A DNA stretch of 64,000 nucleotides from UBA5359 sp002410925 [NCBI: bacterium UBP13_UBA5359] (GTDB lineage Bacteria > UBP13 > UBA5359). The translations under genes were made by a program, and so were the position numbers. The notes beneath the pieces are model-generated. The model had not been told where the DNA came from. It ran no database searches and saw only the letters and a program-made list of their open reading frames with translations. Below are positions 8,760 through 17,806 of this stretch, in pieces. The stretch's first letter is position 1, and each line of letters starts with the position of its first letter. The stretch spans positions 12,692 to 76,691 of the forward strand of contig DHPR01000011.1 in the NCBI GenBank assembly GCA_002410925.1, read 5' to 3'.

Positions 8760-11700
8760 TCGTCTTTCTCCCTTCCAGCCAAACAGCGCCGTCCGGCAAC
8801 AATTGCTTCAATTTTTTCACAACAATCTGCTTATCAGTTACCTTATAAGCATCGCCAAGAGCTATCGTAACCGATTCTCCATTCTGCAGATGCAAGTAGA
8901 CTGCTATCGTCCCGGGATAAAGCGCCAGCACTTCTTTGATACCGGCCAGCATTTCTTGAGTGGCATTGCGCCCAGGTCTGATATGCAAATCGGGCATCAT
9001 CCCGGCTAACGTTTCCGTCAGCGGCGAGACCTCCTCGCATATTATCTTGATCTCCTCGACCTCTTCTTCCTCTATCTCTGTGCCACCTTTTCTGGATGTC
9101 TTTCGACTTATCTTTCCTCTGGCTACCAGAACAGCATCCTTGTTAAGGCAGGAACGGCATTTCTCATAGGCCTCAGAGAAGACTATAAGCTCCAGCTTTC
9201 CGGTGAGATCCTCCATCTGAACAAAGGCCATAGCTTTATTGTTACGAGTGATAATAGGCTTGACGGAAGAGACCATACCCACAACGGTGACTTCATCCTT
9301 ATCCTGGAACATATCAAGACTCTCAACATTTAACGAAGTTATTCTCTTTATCTCATCCTGAAGATGACGCAATGGATGATCGGATACATAGAGGCCCAGC
9401 ATATCTCGCTCCATATCAAGCATTACATTATGCTCAAGTTCAGGAATATGGGGCATCTCTGGCTTGATGGCATCCCGAGTTGTATCTTCGCCTAGAAGAT
9501 CGAATAGGGATGTCTGGCCTGATTGAGCCTCCTGTTGGCGCCGCTGCCCGTAATCCATAGCTGTATCGGCAACTGCTAACAATTGCCCCCTGTGGCCTTC
9601 CAGGCAATCGCAGGCGCCGCAACGAATAAGGCTTTCCAACACCTGCTTGTTCAGCGACCTGCCGTCCACTCTGCAACAAAGATCAAAGATATCGCTGAAA
9701 GCCCCCTGCCGGCGCGCCTCCACAATAGCATCAACCGAGCCTCGCCCGACATTCTTTACCGCCCCCAGTCCAAAGCGTATACCTCCCTTTTCTACGCTGA
9801 AACCCCAGTTACTGCAGTTAATATCCGGCGGCAAGATTTCCAGACTCAAACGGCGGCTCTCTTCAATATACAGGGAAAGCTTGTCATCACTGCCCATTTC
9901 ACTGGATAGCAAGGCAGCCATAAACTCTACCGGATAGTGGCATTTCAAATAAGCCGTCTGATAGGTAATAATACCATAAGCGGTGGAATGGCTTTTGTTA
10001 AAGCCATATTCGGCAAAAAAGGCAATCTGATCAAAAATGGCATTGGCCGTGTTGCCGTCAATGCCTCTCTTCCGACAGCCGCTTATGAAGATATCTCTCT
10101 GCTTATCCATGACCTGAAAGTTCTTCTTGGCCATAGCCCGGCGCAACAAGTCAGCCTGTCCCAGCGAGAAGCCGGCCAGCTCATTAGCTATCTGCATAAC
10201 CTGCTCTTGATAAACTATAACGCCATAGGTCTCTTTAAGTATCGGCTCCAGCATGGGGTGGAGATATTCTACCGGCTGCTCGCCTCTCTTTCTGGCGGCA
10301 AAAAGTGGCGTGCCGCTACCCAGCGGACCTGGGCGATAAAGGGCTATCAAAGCAATAATATCATCTATGCAGTCCGGCCTGATCTCTCGACAGAGATTCC
10401 TCATGCCGGCACTTTCCATCTGGAACAGACCGATACATTGGCCTTCTGAGATAGCGGCATAAACGGCAGCATCATCAAGCGGCAAATTATCCAGGTCTAT
10501 GCTCTCTCCACTTGCTTCCATAATTAAATCCAGAGCATCGTTGATAACCGTCAATGTTCTAAGCCCTAGAAAATCCATCTTCAGCAGACCTATCTTCTTT
10601 AAGGCATCCATGGAATATTGAGTGGTGACGTCGCTCTCCCCCAGACGCTGCAGCGGCGCATAATTCGATAAAGGCTCATTGGCGATAACTACTCCAGCAG
10701 CATGAGTAGAAGCATGCCGGCTCAAACCTTCCAGCGCTATGGCAGCGTCTATCAGATCTCGTCCGATGGGATTGGTATTGTAGTAATCCCTCAGCTCGGG
10801 CGAAAGCTCCAATGCAGCCTTTAAAGTCTCTCCAAAGGGAATCATCTTAGCAACGCGATCCACATCTGCGTAAGGAATATCCATTGCCCGGCCTACATCC
10901 CTGACGGCAGCCCGGGCCTTCATTGTCCCAAAAGTGATTATTTGAGCAACTTTCTCTTGACCGTATTTCCCCGTCACATATTGAATAACTTCGTCACGTC
11001 TTTCATAACAGAAATCGGTGTCTATATCGGGCATATCTACTCTTTCAGGATTGAGCATACGCTCGAAAAGCAGGTTATAACGCAGAGGATCGATATTAGT
11101 TATTCCCAAAGAATAAGCTACCAGGCTGCCACCGGCAGAACCTCGTCCAGGCCCCACGGCTATGCCCTGCTCTCTGGCATACCTGATAAAATCCCAGACT
11201 ATCAAAAAGTAAGAAGGAAAGCCCATCCGGGAGATAACGGATAACTCATACTCCAGGCGTTCCTGCACCTCCGATGTCATGGGATTATAGCGCTCTTTCA
11301 ATCCCTCCAGACAAAGCCGGCGCAGATACTCCTCCTGGGAGACACCATCAGGCGTATCATATTGAGGCAGATGGATGCTCTTCATATCCATATTAAAATT
11401 ACATTTCTCGGCTATTTCAAGAGTGTTCGATAACGCTCCGGGAATCTCTCCAAAGAGATCAGCCATCTCGCCGGCCGATTTGAAATAAAATTCCTGAGTA
11501 CCGAATCGCAGCCTGCCGGGATCGTTGACCGTCTTCCCTGTCTGTATACAGAGCAGGATATCGTGCGCTCCTGCATCCTCTAAACGAGTATAATGGCTGT
11601 CATTTGCTGCCACCATCGGTATAGCTAAGCGCCTTGATAGTTCAATCAGTCCGGGCAGAACCTTGCGTTCCTCAGCCAGATTATGATCGTGAAGTTCCAG

Positions 11701-12270
11701 ATAGAAGTCCTCGCCAAAGAGATCATGATAAAAGCCGGCCACCGTAGCGGCCTGATCGACATTATCCTGTAGCAGTAACTCAGGAATCTCTCCAGCCAGG
11801 CAGGCACTGGCAGCTACCAGGCCCTTGCAATGTTGTGACAACAAGTCCTTGTCTATGCGCGGCTTATAATAAAAACCTTCCAGCCAGCCGACGGAAACTA
11901 ATTTTATAAGATTGCGGTATCCCTCATCGTCCTTAGCCAGCAACAATAAATGATGGTTGGCGGCATCCAGGCCGGGGGATTTATCATGACGCGAACGCGG
12001 CGCGACATAGACTTCGCACCCTATAATAGGTTTAATGCCGACATCCTTGCAGGCCTTATAGAAATCCACCGCTCCATACATGCTGCCGTGATCCGTAAGC
12101 GCCAGGGCAGGCATTTTAAATTCAGCCGCCCGAGCAGCCAGATCCTTAAGCCGGCTGGCTCCATCCAGAAGTGAATATTCGCTGTGACAATGCAGATGCA
12201 CAAACTGAGAGGGAGCCCTCAAGCTCCCCTCCACGCTATGCGAATTAATAGCCTTACTCTTGCTGCTCAT
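8674..12270 (-). CDS. dnaE: DNA polymerase III alpha subunit
   Basis: This is the replicative polymerase catalytic subunit, 1198 residues, in the DnaE1 size range. The order seen is PHP domain (HLHCHSEYSLLDGASR near residue 24), the catalytic palm with PDIDTDF (second acidic pair) and the GPGRGSAGGS segment, the HHH and tau-binding region, and an OB-fold around residue 1000 (VTVVGMVSSVKPI). The core seems to end near LLPDGAVWL. The remaining 29 or so residues are basic and polar and are read from the start of the malic enzyme gene in another frame, so the native stop may have been lost. It diverges from the GH130 gene. Confidence 0.95.
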   Translation of the reverse strand: MSSKSKAINSHSVEGSLRAPSQFVHLHCHSEYSLLDGASRLKDLAARAAEFKMPALALTDHGSMYGAVDFYKACKDVGIKPIIGCEVYVAPRSRHDKSPGLDAANHHLLLLAKDDEGYRNLIKLVSVGWLEGFYYKPRIDKDLLSQHCKGLVAASACLAGEIPELLLQDNVDQAATVAGFYHDLFGEDFYLELHDHNLAEERKVLPGLIELSRRLAIPMVAANDSHYTRLEDAGAHDILLCIQTGKTVNDPGRLRFGTQEFYFKSAGEMADLFGEIPGALSNTLEIAEKCNFNMDMKSIHLPQYDTPDGVSQEEYLRRLCLEGLKERYNPMTSEVQERLEYELSVISRMGFPSYFLIVWDFIRYAREQGIAVGPGRGSAGGSLVAYSLGITNIDPLRYNLLFERMLNPERVDMPDIDTDFCYERRDEVIQYVTGKYGQEKVAQIITFGTMKARAAVRDVGRAMDIPYADVDRVAKMIPFGETLKAALELSPELRDYYNTNPIGRDLIDAAIALEGLSRHASTHAAGVVIANEPLSNYAPLQRLGESDVTTQYSMDALKKIGLLKMDFLGLRTLTVINDALDLIMEASGESIDLDNLPLDDAAVYAAISEGQCIGLFQMESAGMRNLCREIRPDCIDDIIALIALYRPGPLGSGTPLFAARKRGEQPVEYLHPMLEPILKETYGVIVYQEQVMQIANELAGFSLGQADLLRRAMAKKNFQVMDKQRDIFISGCRKRGIDGNTANAIFDQIAFFAEYGFNKSHSTAYGIITYQTAYLKCHYPVEFMAALLSSEMGSDDKLSLYIEESRRLSLEILPPDINCSNWGFSVEKGGIRFGLGAVKNVGRGSVDAIVEARRQGAFSDIFDLCCRVDGRSLNKQVLESLIRCGACDCLEGHRGQLLAVADTAMDYGQRRQQEAQSGQTSLFDLLGEDTTRDAIKPEMPHIPELEHNVMLDMERDMLGLYVSDHPLRHLQDEIKRITSLNVESLDMFQDKDEVTVVGMVSSVKPIITRNNKAMAFVQMEDLTGKLELIVFSEAYEKCRSCLNKDAVLVARGKISRKTSRKGGTEIEEEEVEEIKIICEEVSPLTETLAGMMPDLHIRPGRNATQEMLAGIKEVLALYPGTIAVYLHLQNGESVTIALGDAYKVTDKQIVVKKLKQLLPDGAVWLEGRKTNGNKGRSSEAASGAQRKDRGYQQGSGRE

Positions 12271-12330
12271 ATAGATAATAATACTGTTGTTTTAGCGATA
12301 GGGCAAGCCCCCGGTTGTCCTTGAATATAT

Positions 12331-12342
12331 ACCATTAATGGT
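12331..12342. promoter_or_regulatory. Palindrome in the dnaE/GH130 divergent promoter region
   Basis: ACCATTAATGGT is an exact 12-bp palindrome, 61 bp from the dnaE start and 93 bp from the GH130 start. It could be an operator for the sugar gene. No matching copy was noticed elsewhere, so its role is a guess. Confidence 0.3.
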
Positions 12343-12434
12343 GTAGATTATGGATAACTATATAAAATATGTTATTACATTCGGTATTTTAGGTATAACT
12401 ATTACAGCTATTTTGATAAGGTGGCAGCTAGCGC

Positions 12435-13337
12435 ATGAAGCTTCAAAGGTTAACGGATCAACCTATTCTCACCCCTAACCCGTCCCATACCTGGGAGGCC
12501 GCAGCTGTTTTTAATGCCGCTGTGGCCAAAGATAACGATCTTATACACATGCTGTACCGAGCAACAGATAAGGCCTGCAAGGCCTTCAGTTGCGAGGAAA
12601 AATATGTTTCCAGCATCGGTTACGCCGTCAGCCATGACGGCATCAGTTTTTACCGTTTTGATAAACCGGTTTTTCAAGGCGGTGGACCGGAGGAAGCCTG
12701 GGGATGCGAGGACCCGCGCATCACACAGATAGGTGATGAGTTTTACATGGTCTATACCGCTTTCGGCGGCTTTGCCTCTCATGATAATTTCCGCCTGGCT
12801 ATGGCCAGTACAAGAAACTTCGTGCAGTGGGAGCGCAAAGGTATCGTCCTGGATGAGGCCAATAAGGACGGAGCGCTCTTTCCAGAAAAGATCAGCGGCA
12901 AATATTTCATGTTGCATCGGCGTCCTCCTGCCATATGGCTGGCCGATTCCGGCACTCTGAGCAATTGGGGCAATCATCGTAAAATTATCGATGTCCAACC
13001 GAACACCTGGATGTCGTCCCGTATAGGTGCCGGCGCTCCGCCGATAAAGATCGATCAGGGCTGGCTGATCATCTTTCACGGCGTAGATGAGGACAATATC
13101 TACCGTCTTGGAGCGGCCCTGCTTGATGCAAATGATCTCGGCAACGTTCTGGCTATCTATCCTGAGCCTATCCTGGAACCGGAGCTGCCGTGGGAGAAGG
13201 AAGGCTTTGTTCCCAACGTAGTCTTTAGTTGCGGTGCCGCCGATATGGGAGACGAATACTACGTTTATTACGGCGCAGCCGATACCGTTATCGGCGTAGC
13301 CTCCCTCAAAAAGGCAAATATTGATTTCGGGATATAA
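12435..13337 (+). CDS. GH130 beta-mannoside phosphorylase-like enzyme
   Basis: This 300-residue protein has the five-bladed beta-propeller pattern of GH130, with repeated hydrophobic strands. The family signature GCEDPRIT is near residue 94, followed by YMVYTAF, and later PPIKIDQGWLIIFHG and YYGAADTVIGVA. GH130 members cleave beta-mannosides with inorganic phosphate to give mannose 1-phosphate; some members hydrolyse instead. It lacks a signal peptide, which fits an intracellular phosphorylase. It is one of few plus-strand genes, divergent from dnaE, with AAGGTGG before the ATG. The exact substrate cannot be read from the sequence. Confidence 0.88.
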   Translation: MKLQRLTDQPILTPNPSHTWEAAAVFNAAVAKDNDLIHMLYRATDKACKAFSCEEKYVSSIGYAVSHDGISFYRFDKPVFQGGGPEEAWGCEDPRITQIGDEFYMVYTAFGGFASHDNFRLAMASTRNFVQWERKGIVLDEANKDGALFPEKISGKYFMLHRRPPAIWLADSGTLSNWGNHRKIIDVQPNTWMSSRIGAGAPPIKIDQGWLIIFHGVDEDNIYRLGAALLDANDLGNVLAIYPEPILEPELPWEKEGFVPNVVFSCGAADMGDEYYVYYGAADTVIGVASLKKANIDFGI

Positions 13338-13342
13338 TCTGC

Positions 13343-13837
13343 TTATAAAACCCTGTTGAGCATAGCGATAGCCCAGTTGAGGTAAAAGGCAAAGCTCACC
13401 CATAGAATGTACGGCAGCAACAGCAGGCCGGCCACCCGGTTCAGGCGCCAAAATATGACTACGGCTGCCAGGGTGCTGAGCCATAGCAGGATCATCTCCA
13501 GCAGCGCCCCGGTTATAGAGTGCTGCATAAAGAAAATATACGTCCACAGCATATTGAGCAGCAGATTTATGCCCAGTATCTCCATAGCCACAACATTATC
13601 ACCGCCGCGGGGGCGCATATTCCAAGCTAGAATTCCGGCCATGGCCGTAAGGGTAAAGAGTATTGTCCACACGGTGCCGATGACGCTGCCCAAGGGAGTC
13701 CAGGCCGGCTTGGCGATATTCTGGTACCACCCGGGCATACCGACAGCCGTGAACAGTGAGCCGATAGCGGCAGTGCCGTAAACAAAGGCTGCGATGATCA
13801 GTGCGGACAACCAGGATATTCGCAGGTATCGAGCCAT
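13343..13837 (-). CDS. tspO: TspO/MBR family membrane protein
   Basis: With the ATG at 13835-13837 the protein has 164 residues and five hydrophobic segments, as in TspO (tryptophan-rich sensory protein). Conserved marks are WYQNIAKPAWTPLG after the first helix, WTYIFF in the middle, and LLPYILWVSFAFYLNWAI in the last helix. AAGGAG lies nine bases before this ATG. A longer GTG start at 13858 would place the ribosome binding site inside the gene. TspO binds porphyrins and affects stress responses; its role here is unknown. It converges on the GH130 gene with 5 bp between stops. Confidence 0.92.
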   Translation of the reverse strand: MARYLRISWLSALIIAAFVYGTAAIGSLFTAVGMPGWYQNIAKPAWTPLGSVIGTVWTILFTLTAMAGILAWNMRPRGGDNVVAMEILGINLLLNMLWTYIFFMQHSITGALLEMILLWLSTLAAVVIFWRLNRVAGLLLLPYILWVSFAFYLNWAIAMLNRVL

Positions 13838-13905
13838 AACGCCACACTCCTTTGTCACCCGTCTGCCATCAGTATACCCGTACGGCCTTTCCCAAAACGT
13901 ATATC

Positions 13906-15426
13906 TTAGCCGAAGAGTTCCAAATGGTGCTTCATATGCGTCGCCAGAATCTCATAATGCTTCTCTTCATGCCGGCGCAGAACATCTCTAAGGCTATCGC
14001 GAAAGAGCAGTTTGCCATCCGGCTTAACGGCGGTCAGAACTGAACCGAAGGTAACGTGCAGCATCTGGCGAATATCAAAGTGATCCAATAACTCCGGTAA
14101 ATCGGCGTCGCTCAGGACGGATATATCCGGCACGCGCTCCATGGAGGCGGAAACATGATAAGTTGCCTTATCCATTTCATAACGCTGGCGGGCAAAGACG
14201 AATATCTCGCGGAAGAGAGCCGGAGCATAGGCAGCTATCACCCTTACAGCCTCCAAATAACTGGTGCCGGCCGTTTTGAGATGAACGAGCTGTCCGGTAT
14301 ATCGGGCTACCGCAGGATAGATGGAGAACTTATCGCTGCCGGAGTGCAAACTGATCTTATATCCGCCAAAAAGCTTGGCAATAGCAGCATGCTCGGCAAA
14401 ACGGGCTTCAAATTCCGACAGATCGCCAATATAATCTACGCCTTTCTCGAACCTGCCTGTAAAGCGTGGCGCCAAACTGACCCATTTCACCCCCAGACGC
14501 TTCAGCTCGGAAGCGATAAAGATATGCTCCAACGCGGTAGTGGGAGTTTCCGTTTCGTCCACGGAGACTTCCAGTTCATATGGCCTACCGGCCGCCGCTT
14601 CTCCTAGATGCCGGTACATACCGGCCGTATGCAGCACTGCATCAGAGTATTTGACCGCTGCCTTAAGCAGAGTATGGTGATCGAAACTTAACATTGATTG
14701 CCCCAAGTCAAACTGCCTGTCTTCGTAGATGAATATCATTTCATCAGCTGTAATCCCCAAATCAGCAAAGGATAACTTCTGGAAGCGTGCCTCCAATTCG
14801 GCATCGTTATAGCCATCGGCCGCATTATCCACATGGTCGCCCGGATCAACAGTGAAGAGAGTAAAGCCTGCCGCCAGGCAACTATCTATATCTTTCGGTT
14901 GCTTCAGATGATCAGCATCCGAGCCATAGCCATCGGTATATCCTTCCTGCATTACGCCCCAGGTTGCATCATCCATGACATCTTCCGGTGTACGTCCGGT
15001 CCGTTCCATTTCACGAATTGATTGCTGAGCCAGAAAGGGAATAAATCCGCTGCCGCAAGCCGCCCTGATATGGCCGGGCGTGGCCAGTCCCAGGCGATCT
15101 CCACAGCCCACGCTCCCGGACAGACCCACCAACCGAGGTGCCGTAAAGGGAAGCGCCTTACGTAACGCAACGGCATTGCCATGGGTCAGAGGGCAAATTT
15201 TGATAACTATATCTTCACCGCGAACTACGTTACCTTCAAAATCAGGCGAGAGCTCGCAACCACAACCGCATATGGTAGCGATTAATAAATATTTATCAAG
15301 ATCCTTGCGTCCCATGGCCCAGATCAGACCGCCGGCCTCCGTTACGGAGGCCGGATATATATCCATATCCGCAACTGCAGCCAGCGATGCCTGATGCTTT
15401 TTAGAGTTTGTTACATCTGTGCTCAC
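13906..15426 (-). CDS. uxaE: Tagaturonate epimerase (UxaE family)
   Basis: The 506-residue protein matches the UxaE family, known from Thermotoga TM0440, which interconverts D-tagaturonate and D-fructuronate in galacturonate breakdown. Strong landmarks are GDRLGLATPGHIRA, AQQSIREMERTGRT, DDATWGVMQEGY then YGSDADHLK, SVDETETPTTALEHIF and KISLHSGSDKFSIYP. His, Asp and Glu residues in these blocks likely bind the metal. Start is a GTG at 15426 with GAGG upstream. The MFS transporter gene is 47 bp upstream on the same strand, which suggests uptake of uronates or oligouronides. No uxaC or uxaB partners are in view. Confidence 0.9.
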   Translation of the reverse strand: MSTDVTNSKKHQASLAAVADMDIYPASVTEAGGLIWAMGRKDLDKYLLIATICGCGCELSPDFEGNVVRGEDIVIKICPLTHGNAVALRKALPFTAPRLVGLSGSVGCGDRLGLATPGHIRAACGSGFIPFLAQQSIREMERTGRTPEDVMDDATWGVMQEGYTDGYGSDADHLKQPKDIDSCLAAGFTLFTVDPGDHVDNAADGYNDAELEARFQKLSFADLGITADEMIFIYEDRQFDLGQSMLSFDHHTLLKAAVKYSDAVLHTAGMYRHLGEAAAGRPYELEVSVDETETPTTALEHIFIASELKRLGVKWVSLAPRFTGRFEKGVDYIGDLSEFEARFAEHAAIAKLFGGYKISLHSGSDKFSIYPAVARYTGQLVHLKTAGTSYLEAVRVIAAYAPALFREIFVFARQRYEMDKATYHVSASMERVPDISVLSDADLPELLDHFDIRQMLHVTFGSVLTAVKPDGKLLFRDSLRDVLRRHEEKHYEILATHMKHHLELFG

Positions 15427-15473
15427 ACTTTTTACCTCATTCCTTGAGAAATCACTAATCCTTTTTACTTGTT

Positions 15474-16883
15474 CTATCCGGGAGTCTCCTTATCCTGCCT
15501 GTCGAAAAAGGATATCTCTGCCAGCTTGCCTATGGCTGTCTTTCCCATTCGACCGGCCATGCCTATCGAGGCCAAATCTCCTTCCCAATTTATACGTTTT
15601 TTCAACGCCATAGCTGTTATTATCAGCAGAACATCCGCCAGGAACAGGATACTATAAGACGAAATACCGCTATGCAGAATGCTTGCATTATTATTCATAA
15701 AGAGTATTGCCTTGCCTCCGATAATCGGACCCAGACCCAGAGCTGTTCCGCCGGCTATAAATGCGGCTATGACGTAGGAAGCACCGTTGATGCGCGGCGC
15801 AATCCGCATGCTGTAGCTGATCTGTCCCAGATTAATGCCGGCAACAGCAGCTCCACGGAGCAGGCTTATCAGCGCTGCTGAAAAGATCAATGCCGCCCCC
15901 TCTCCATAAATAACGGCCCAGGCTAATGTCGTCACTCCAAGAAGAAAGGCTGATAATCCAAAGACACTGCGTTGGCCGTACCTGTCCGATATCTTTCCCC
16001 AGAGTATGAGCGTAACAACAGCTCCGGCGGCCTCCATAGCAGAGATAACGGCCACCACTCCGGATGGCAGCTTAAGATAACTCTTCATGTAAACTACAAT
16101 AAATGGTGTTACGAAACCTACAGCAAAAAAGAGCATCATGGAAAAGAGAAGATAGCGCCTGTAATTACGATCCTGCAGCGGCGTGATCAAAGCCTGTGCC
16201 AGGCTGATTTCCCCGGCTTCAGGATTGGCCTTTCGTTCGGGTACGCGTGAAATAAAAAACTGCCTGATGGCCGCCGCCACAAAACCGATAGCAAAAACAA
16301 CTGAAAACCTGGTCATAGAAGGCTCACTGCCCAGATATATGCCTGTAAGAATAAGATAGAGTGTGCCGGCTATCTGCCAGGCTGTTCTCATTCGGGCGAA
16401 GAAGCGCCCGGTTATTGCCTCCGGAACAGAATCCCTGATCAGCGGGAACCATCCGGCCTGGCCCAGGTTGCCGAACATAGCAGCGGCAGCAGTGACCAGC
16501 AGCAATGTATTTATAGCCTGAGCGCTGCCTAAATAATGATAGATTAAAGGTATTAATGGGAAGGCAAAGGCACAAAGCGCCTGCAAACCATAAAACGGCA
16601 GTACATAACGTCGCTTGCCATCTCTCTCAAGAGCATTCGCCAGAAAAAGCTGTACTATGGCAAAGAGAGAAACAAAAGAGTTCATCAGACCCACTTTATC
16701 CGGAGGCATGCCTATTCTGACAGCAAAGAGATTGAGAACCGTGGCATTTACTGAATAAAAGTATATTATACTAAAAACCGAGGTGATGGTGATATTGCGC
16801 TGCCCGCGTCGTTGCTGCGCTTTTGTCAATTGATCCTTTAGGTTATAGTTATCGGAATTCAAGGAGGATCCCGTCCCAATCAT
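15474..16883 (-). CDS. MFS transporter
   Basis: This 469-residue protein has about twelve hydrophobic segments. After the second helix comes an MFS-like loop (NALERDGKRRY), and a second copy lies mid-protein (WGKISDRYGQRSVFG), so the two six-helix halves are clear. The N-terminal tail of some 25 residues is polar. No convincing ribosome binding site precedes the ATG at 16883, which is only 10 bp from the 3' end of rnpB. The gene may depend on read-through from the rnpB promoter. It sits upstream of uxaE, so uronate or sugar uptake is a reasonable inference, not shown. Confidence 0.85.
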   Translation of the reverse strand: MIGTGSSLNSDNYNLKDQLTKAQQRRGQRNITITSVFSIIYFYSVNATVLNLFAVRIGMPPDKVGLMNSFVSLFAIVQLFLANALERDGKRRYVLPFYGLQALCAFAFPLIPLIYHYLGSAQAINTLLLVTAAAAMFGNLGQAGWFPLIRDSVPEAITGRFFARMRTAWQIAGTLYLILTGIYLGSEPSMTRFSVVFAIGFVAAAIRQFFISRVPERKANPEAGEISLAQALITPLQDRNYRRYLLFSMMLFFAVGFVTPFIVVYMKSYLKLPSGVVAVISAMEAAGAVVTLILWGKISDRYGQRSVFGLSAFLLGVTTLAWAVIYGEGAALIFSAALISLLRGAAVAGINLGQISYSMRIAPRINGASYVIAAFIAGGTALGLGPIIGGKAILFMNNNASILHSGISSYSILFLADVLLIITAMALKKRINWEGDLASIGMAGRMGKTAIGKLAEISFFDRQDKETPG

Positions 16884-16892
16884 ATCTCAAAA

Positions 16893-17333
16893 AGTGAGAG
16901 CAGACCTGTAAGCCGGGTTCTGTATCCCTTGCGAGACAGTGGTCATCTATCTGGGACGATAGTTACCTATCGCCTCGTCGGCCTTTCCGCCTTGAACCTT
17001 GCAGTTCTCAGCGACACGATAGCCGGTAGCGATCATACCCGAGAGTCCGGCGGGCCACCGCTATCCGCCTGAGCGGATTCTCTCCTATTTGATCTTGCTC
17101 CAGGTGGGGTTTACCAAGCCGAATGGTCACCCATTCGCTGGTGCGCTCTTACCGACACCTTTTCACCCTTACCGCCTTCGGGGCCATTCCTGACCCCTGA
17201 GAGACGGCGGTTTGTTTTCTGTGGCACTTTCCCTGGGGTCGCCCCCGCTGGAGGTTATCCAGCACCCTGCCCTGTGGAGCCCGGACTTTCCTCGAACGAC
17301 ATCAGCCGTCCGCGACCACCCGATCTGCTCTCA
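16893..17333 (-). ncRNA. rnpB: RNase P RNA, bacterial class A
   Basis: The minus strand carries the universal landmarks of the catalytic RNA of RNase P in order. These are GAGGAAAGTCCGGGCTCC near the 5' end (P3/P4 and J3/4), the GGCAGGGTGCTGG region, GGTAAACCCC in the P15/L15 loop that pairs with tRNA CCA, AGAGAATCC (J5/15-type), and the 3' ACAGAACCCGGCTTACAGG. The ends pair as P1 (AGAGCAGA with TCTGCTCT). The length of about 440 nt is somewhat long for a class A RNA (E. coli is 377 nt). Its own promoter lies just upstream in the end of the RNase HI gene. It processes the 5' ends of tRNAs. Confidence 0.97.
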
Positions 17334-17338
17334 TAGTT

Positions 17339-17367
17339 ATTATACCCGAATCAACGTATGATCACAA
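17339..17367 (-). promoter_or_regulatory. Sigma-70 type promoter of rnpB
   Basis: On the minus strand TTGTGA (17362-17367) and a perfect TATAAT (17339-17344) are separated by exactly 17 bp. The -10 ends six bases before the expected 5' end of RNase P RNA. The -35 ends one base before the stop codon of the RNase HI gene at 17368. Confidence 0.8.
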
Positions 17368-17781
17368 TCAGCAATGGGCCAGAGCCTTATCCACAGCACG
17401 GTTGACGAGTTTATCCGCCCAACGGTTTTTAGCACGAGGAATATGAGTGAAGGATATCAAGAAAAACCGTTGGGTGATTCTCATCGCCTCCTGATAAAGA
17501 GGTATCAGTCCCTCATTCCTTACCTTATACTCTCCCTTGAGCTGACGCACCATCAATTCGCTATCGGAATAGACCTCCAATCTATCTATTCCCTGCGCCA
17601 GCGCCCACTCTAAACCCAGAAGCAAAGCACGATACTCAGCCACATTATTAGTAGCTTCGCCAATATATCGACCCTCTTCCGCCAGCAAATTGTCGTCGCT
17701 GTCCAGAAGCACAAACCCTATGCCGGCAGGACCGGGGTTGCCCCTGGCTCCACCGTCCGTATATAGTTTTGCTTCCCCCAT
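17368..17781 (-). CDS. rnhA: Ribonuclease HI family protein
   Basis: This 137-residue RNase H-fold protein has the four acidic catalytic residues in place: Asp9 (LYTDGGARGNPG), Glu49 (NNVAEYRALLLGLEWAL), Asp73 (VYSDSELMVRQLKG) and Asp123 (AKNRWADKLVNRAVD). It lacks the basic protrusion of E. coli RNase HI and resembles the short, archaeal-like subgroup. It would cut RNA in RNA-DNA hybrids. AAGGAG precedes the ATG. It follows the kinase gene by 25 bp and is followed directly by rnpB, so it probably belongs to the sigma factor-kinase unit. Confidence 0.93.
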   Translation of the reverse strand: MGEAKLYTDGGARGNPGPAGIGFVLLDSDDNLLAEEGRYIGEATNNVAEYRALLLGLEWALAQGIDRLEVYSDSELMVRQLKGEYKVRNEGLIPLYQEAMRITQRFFLISFTHIPRAKNRWADKLVNRAVDKALAHC

Positions 17782-17806
17782 CCAAGCTGCTCCTTCAATT
17801 GGCTTG

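Noticed and set aside
12450-13547. 365-residue minus-strand open frame opposite the GH130 gene
   Set aside because: It mirrors the GH130 gene frame, has no ribosome binding site and no recognisable domain, while the plus-strand protein has clear family motifs.
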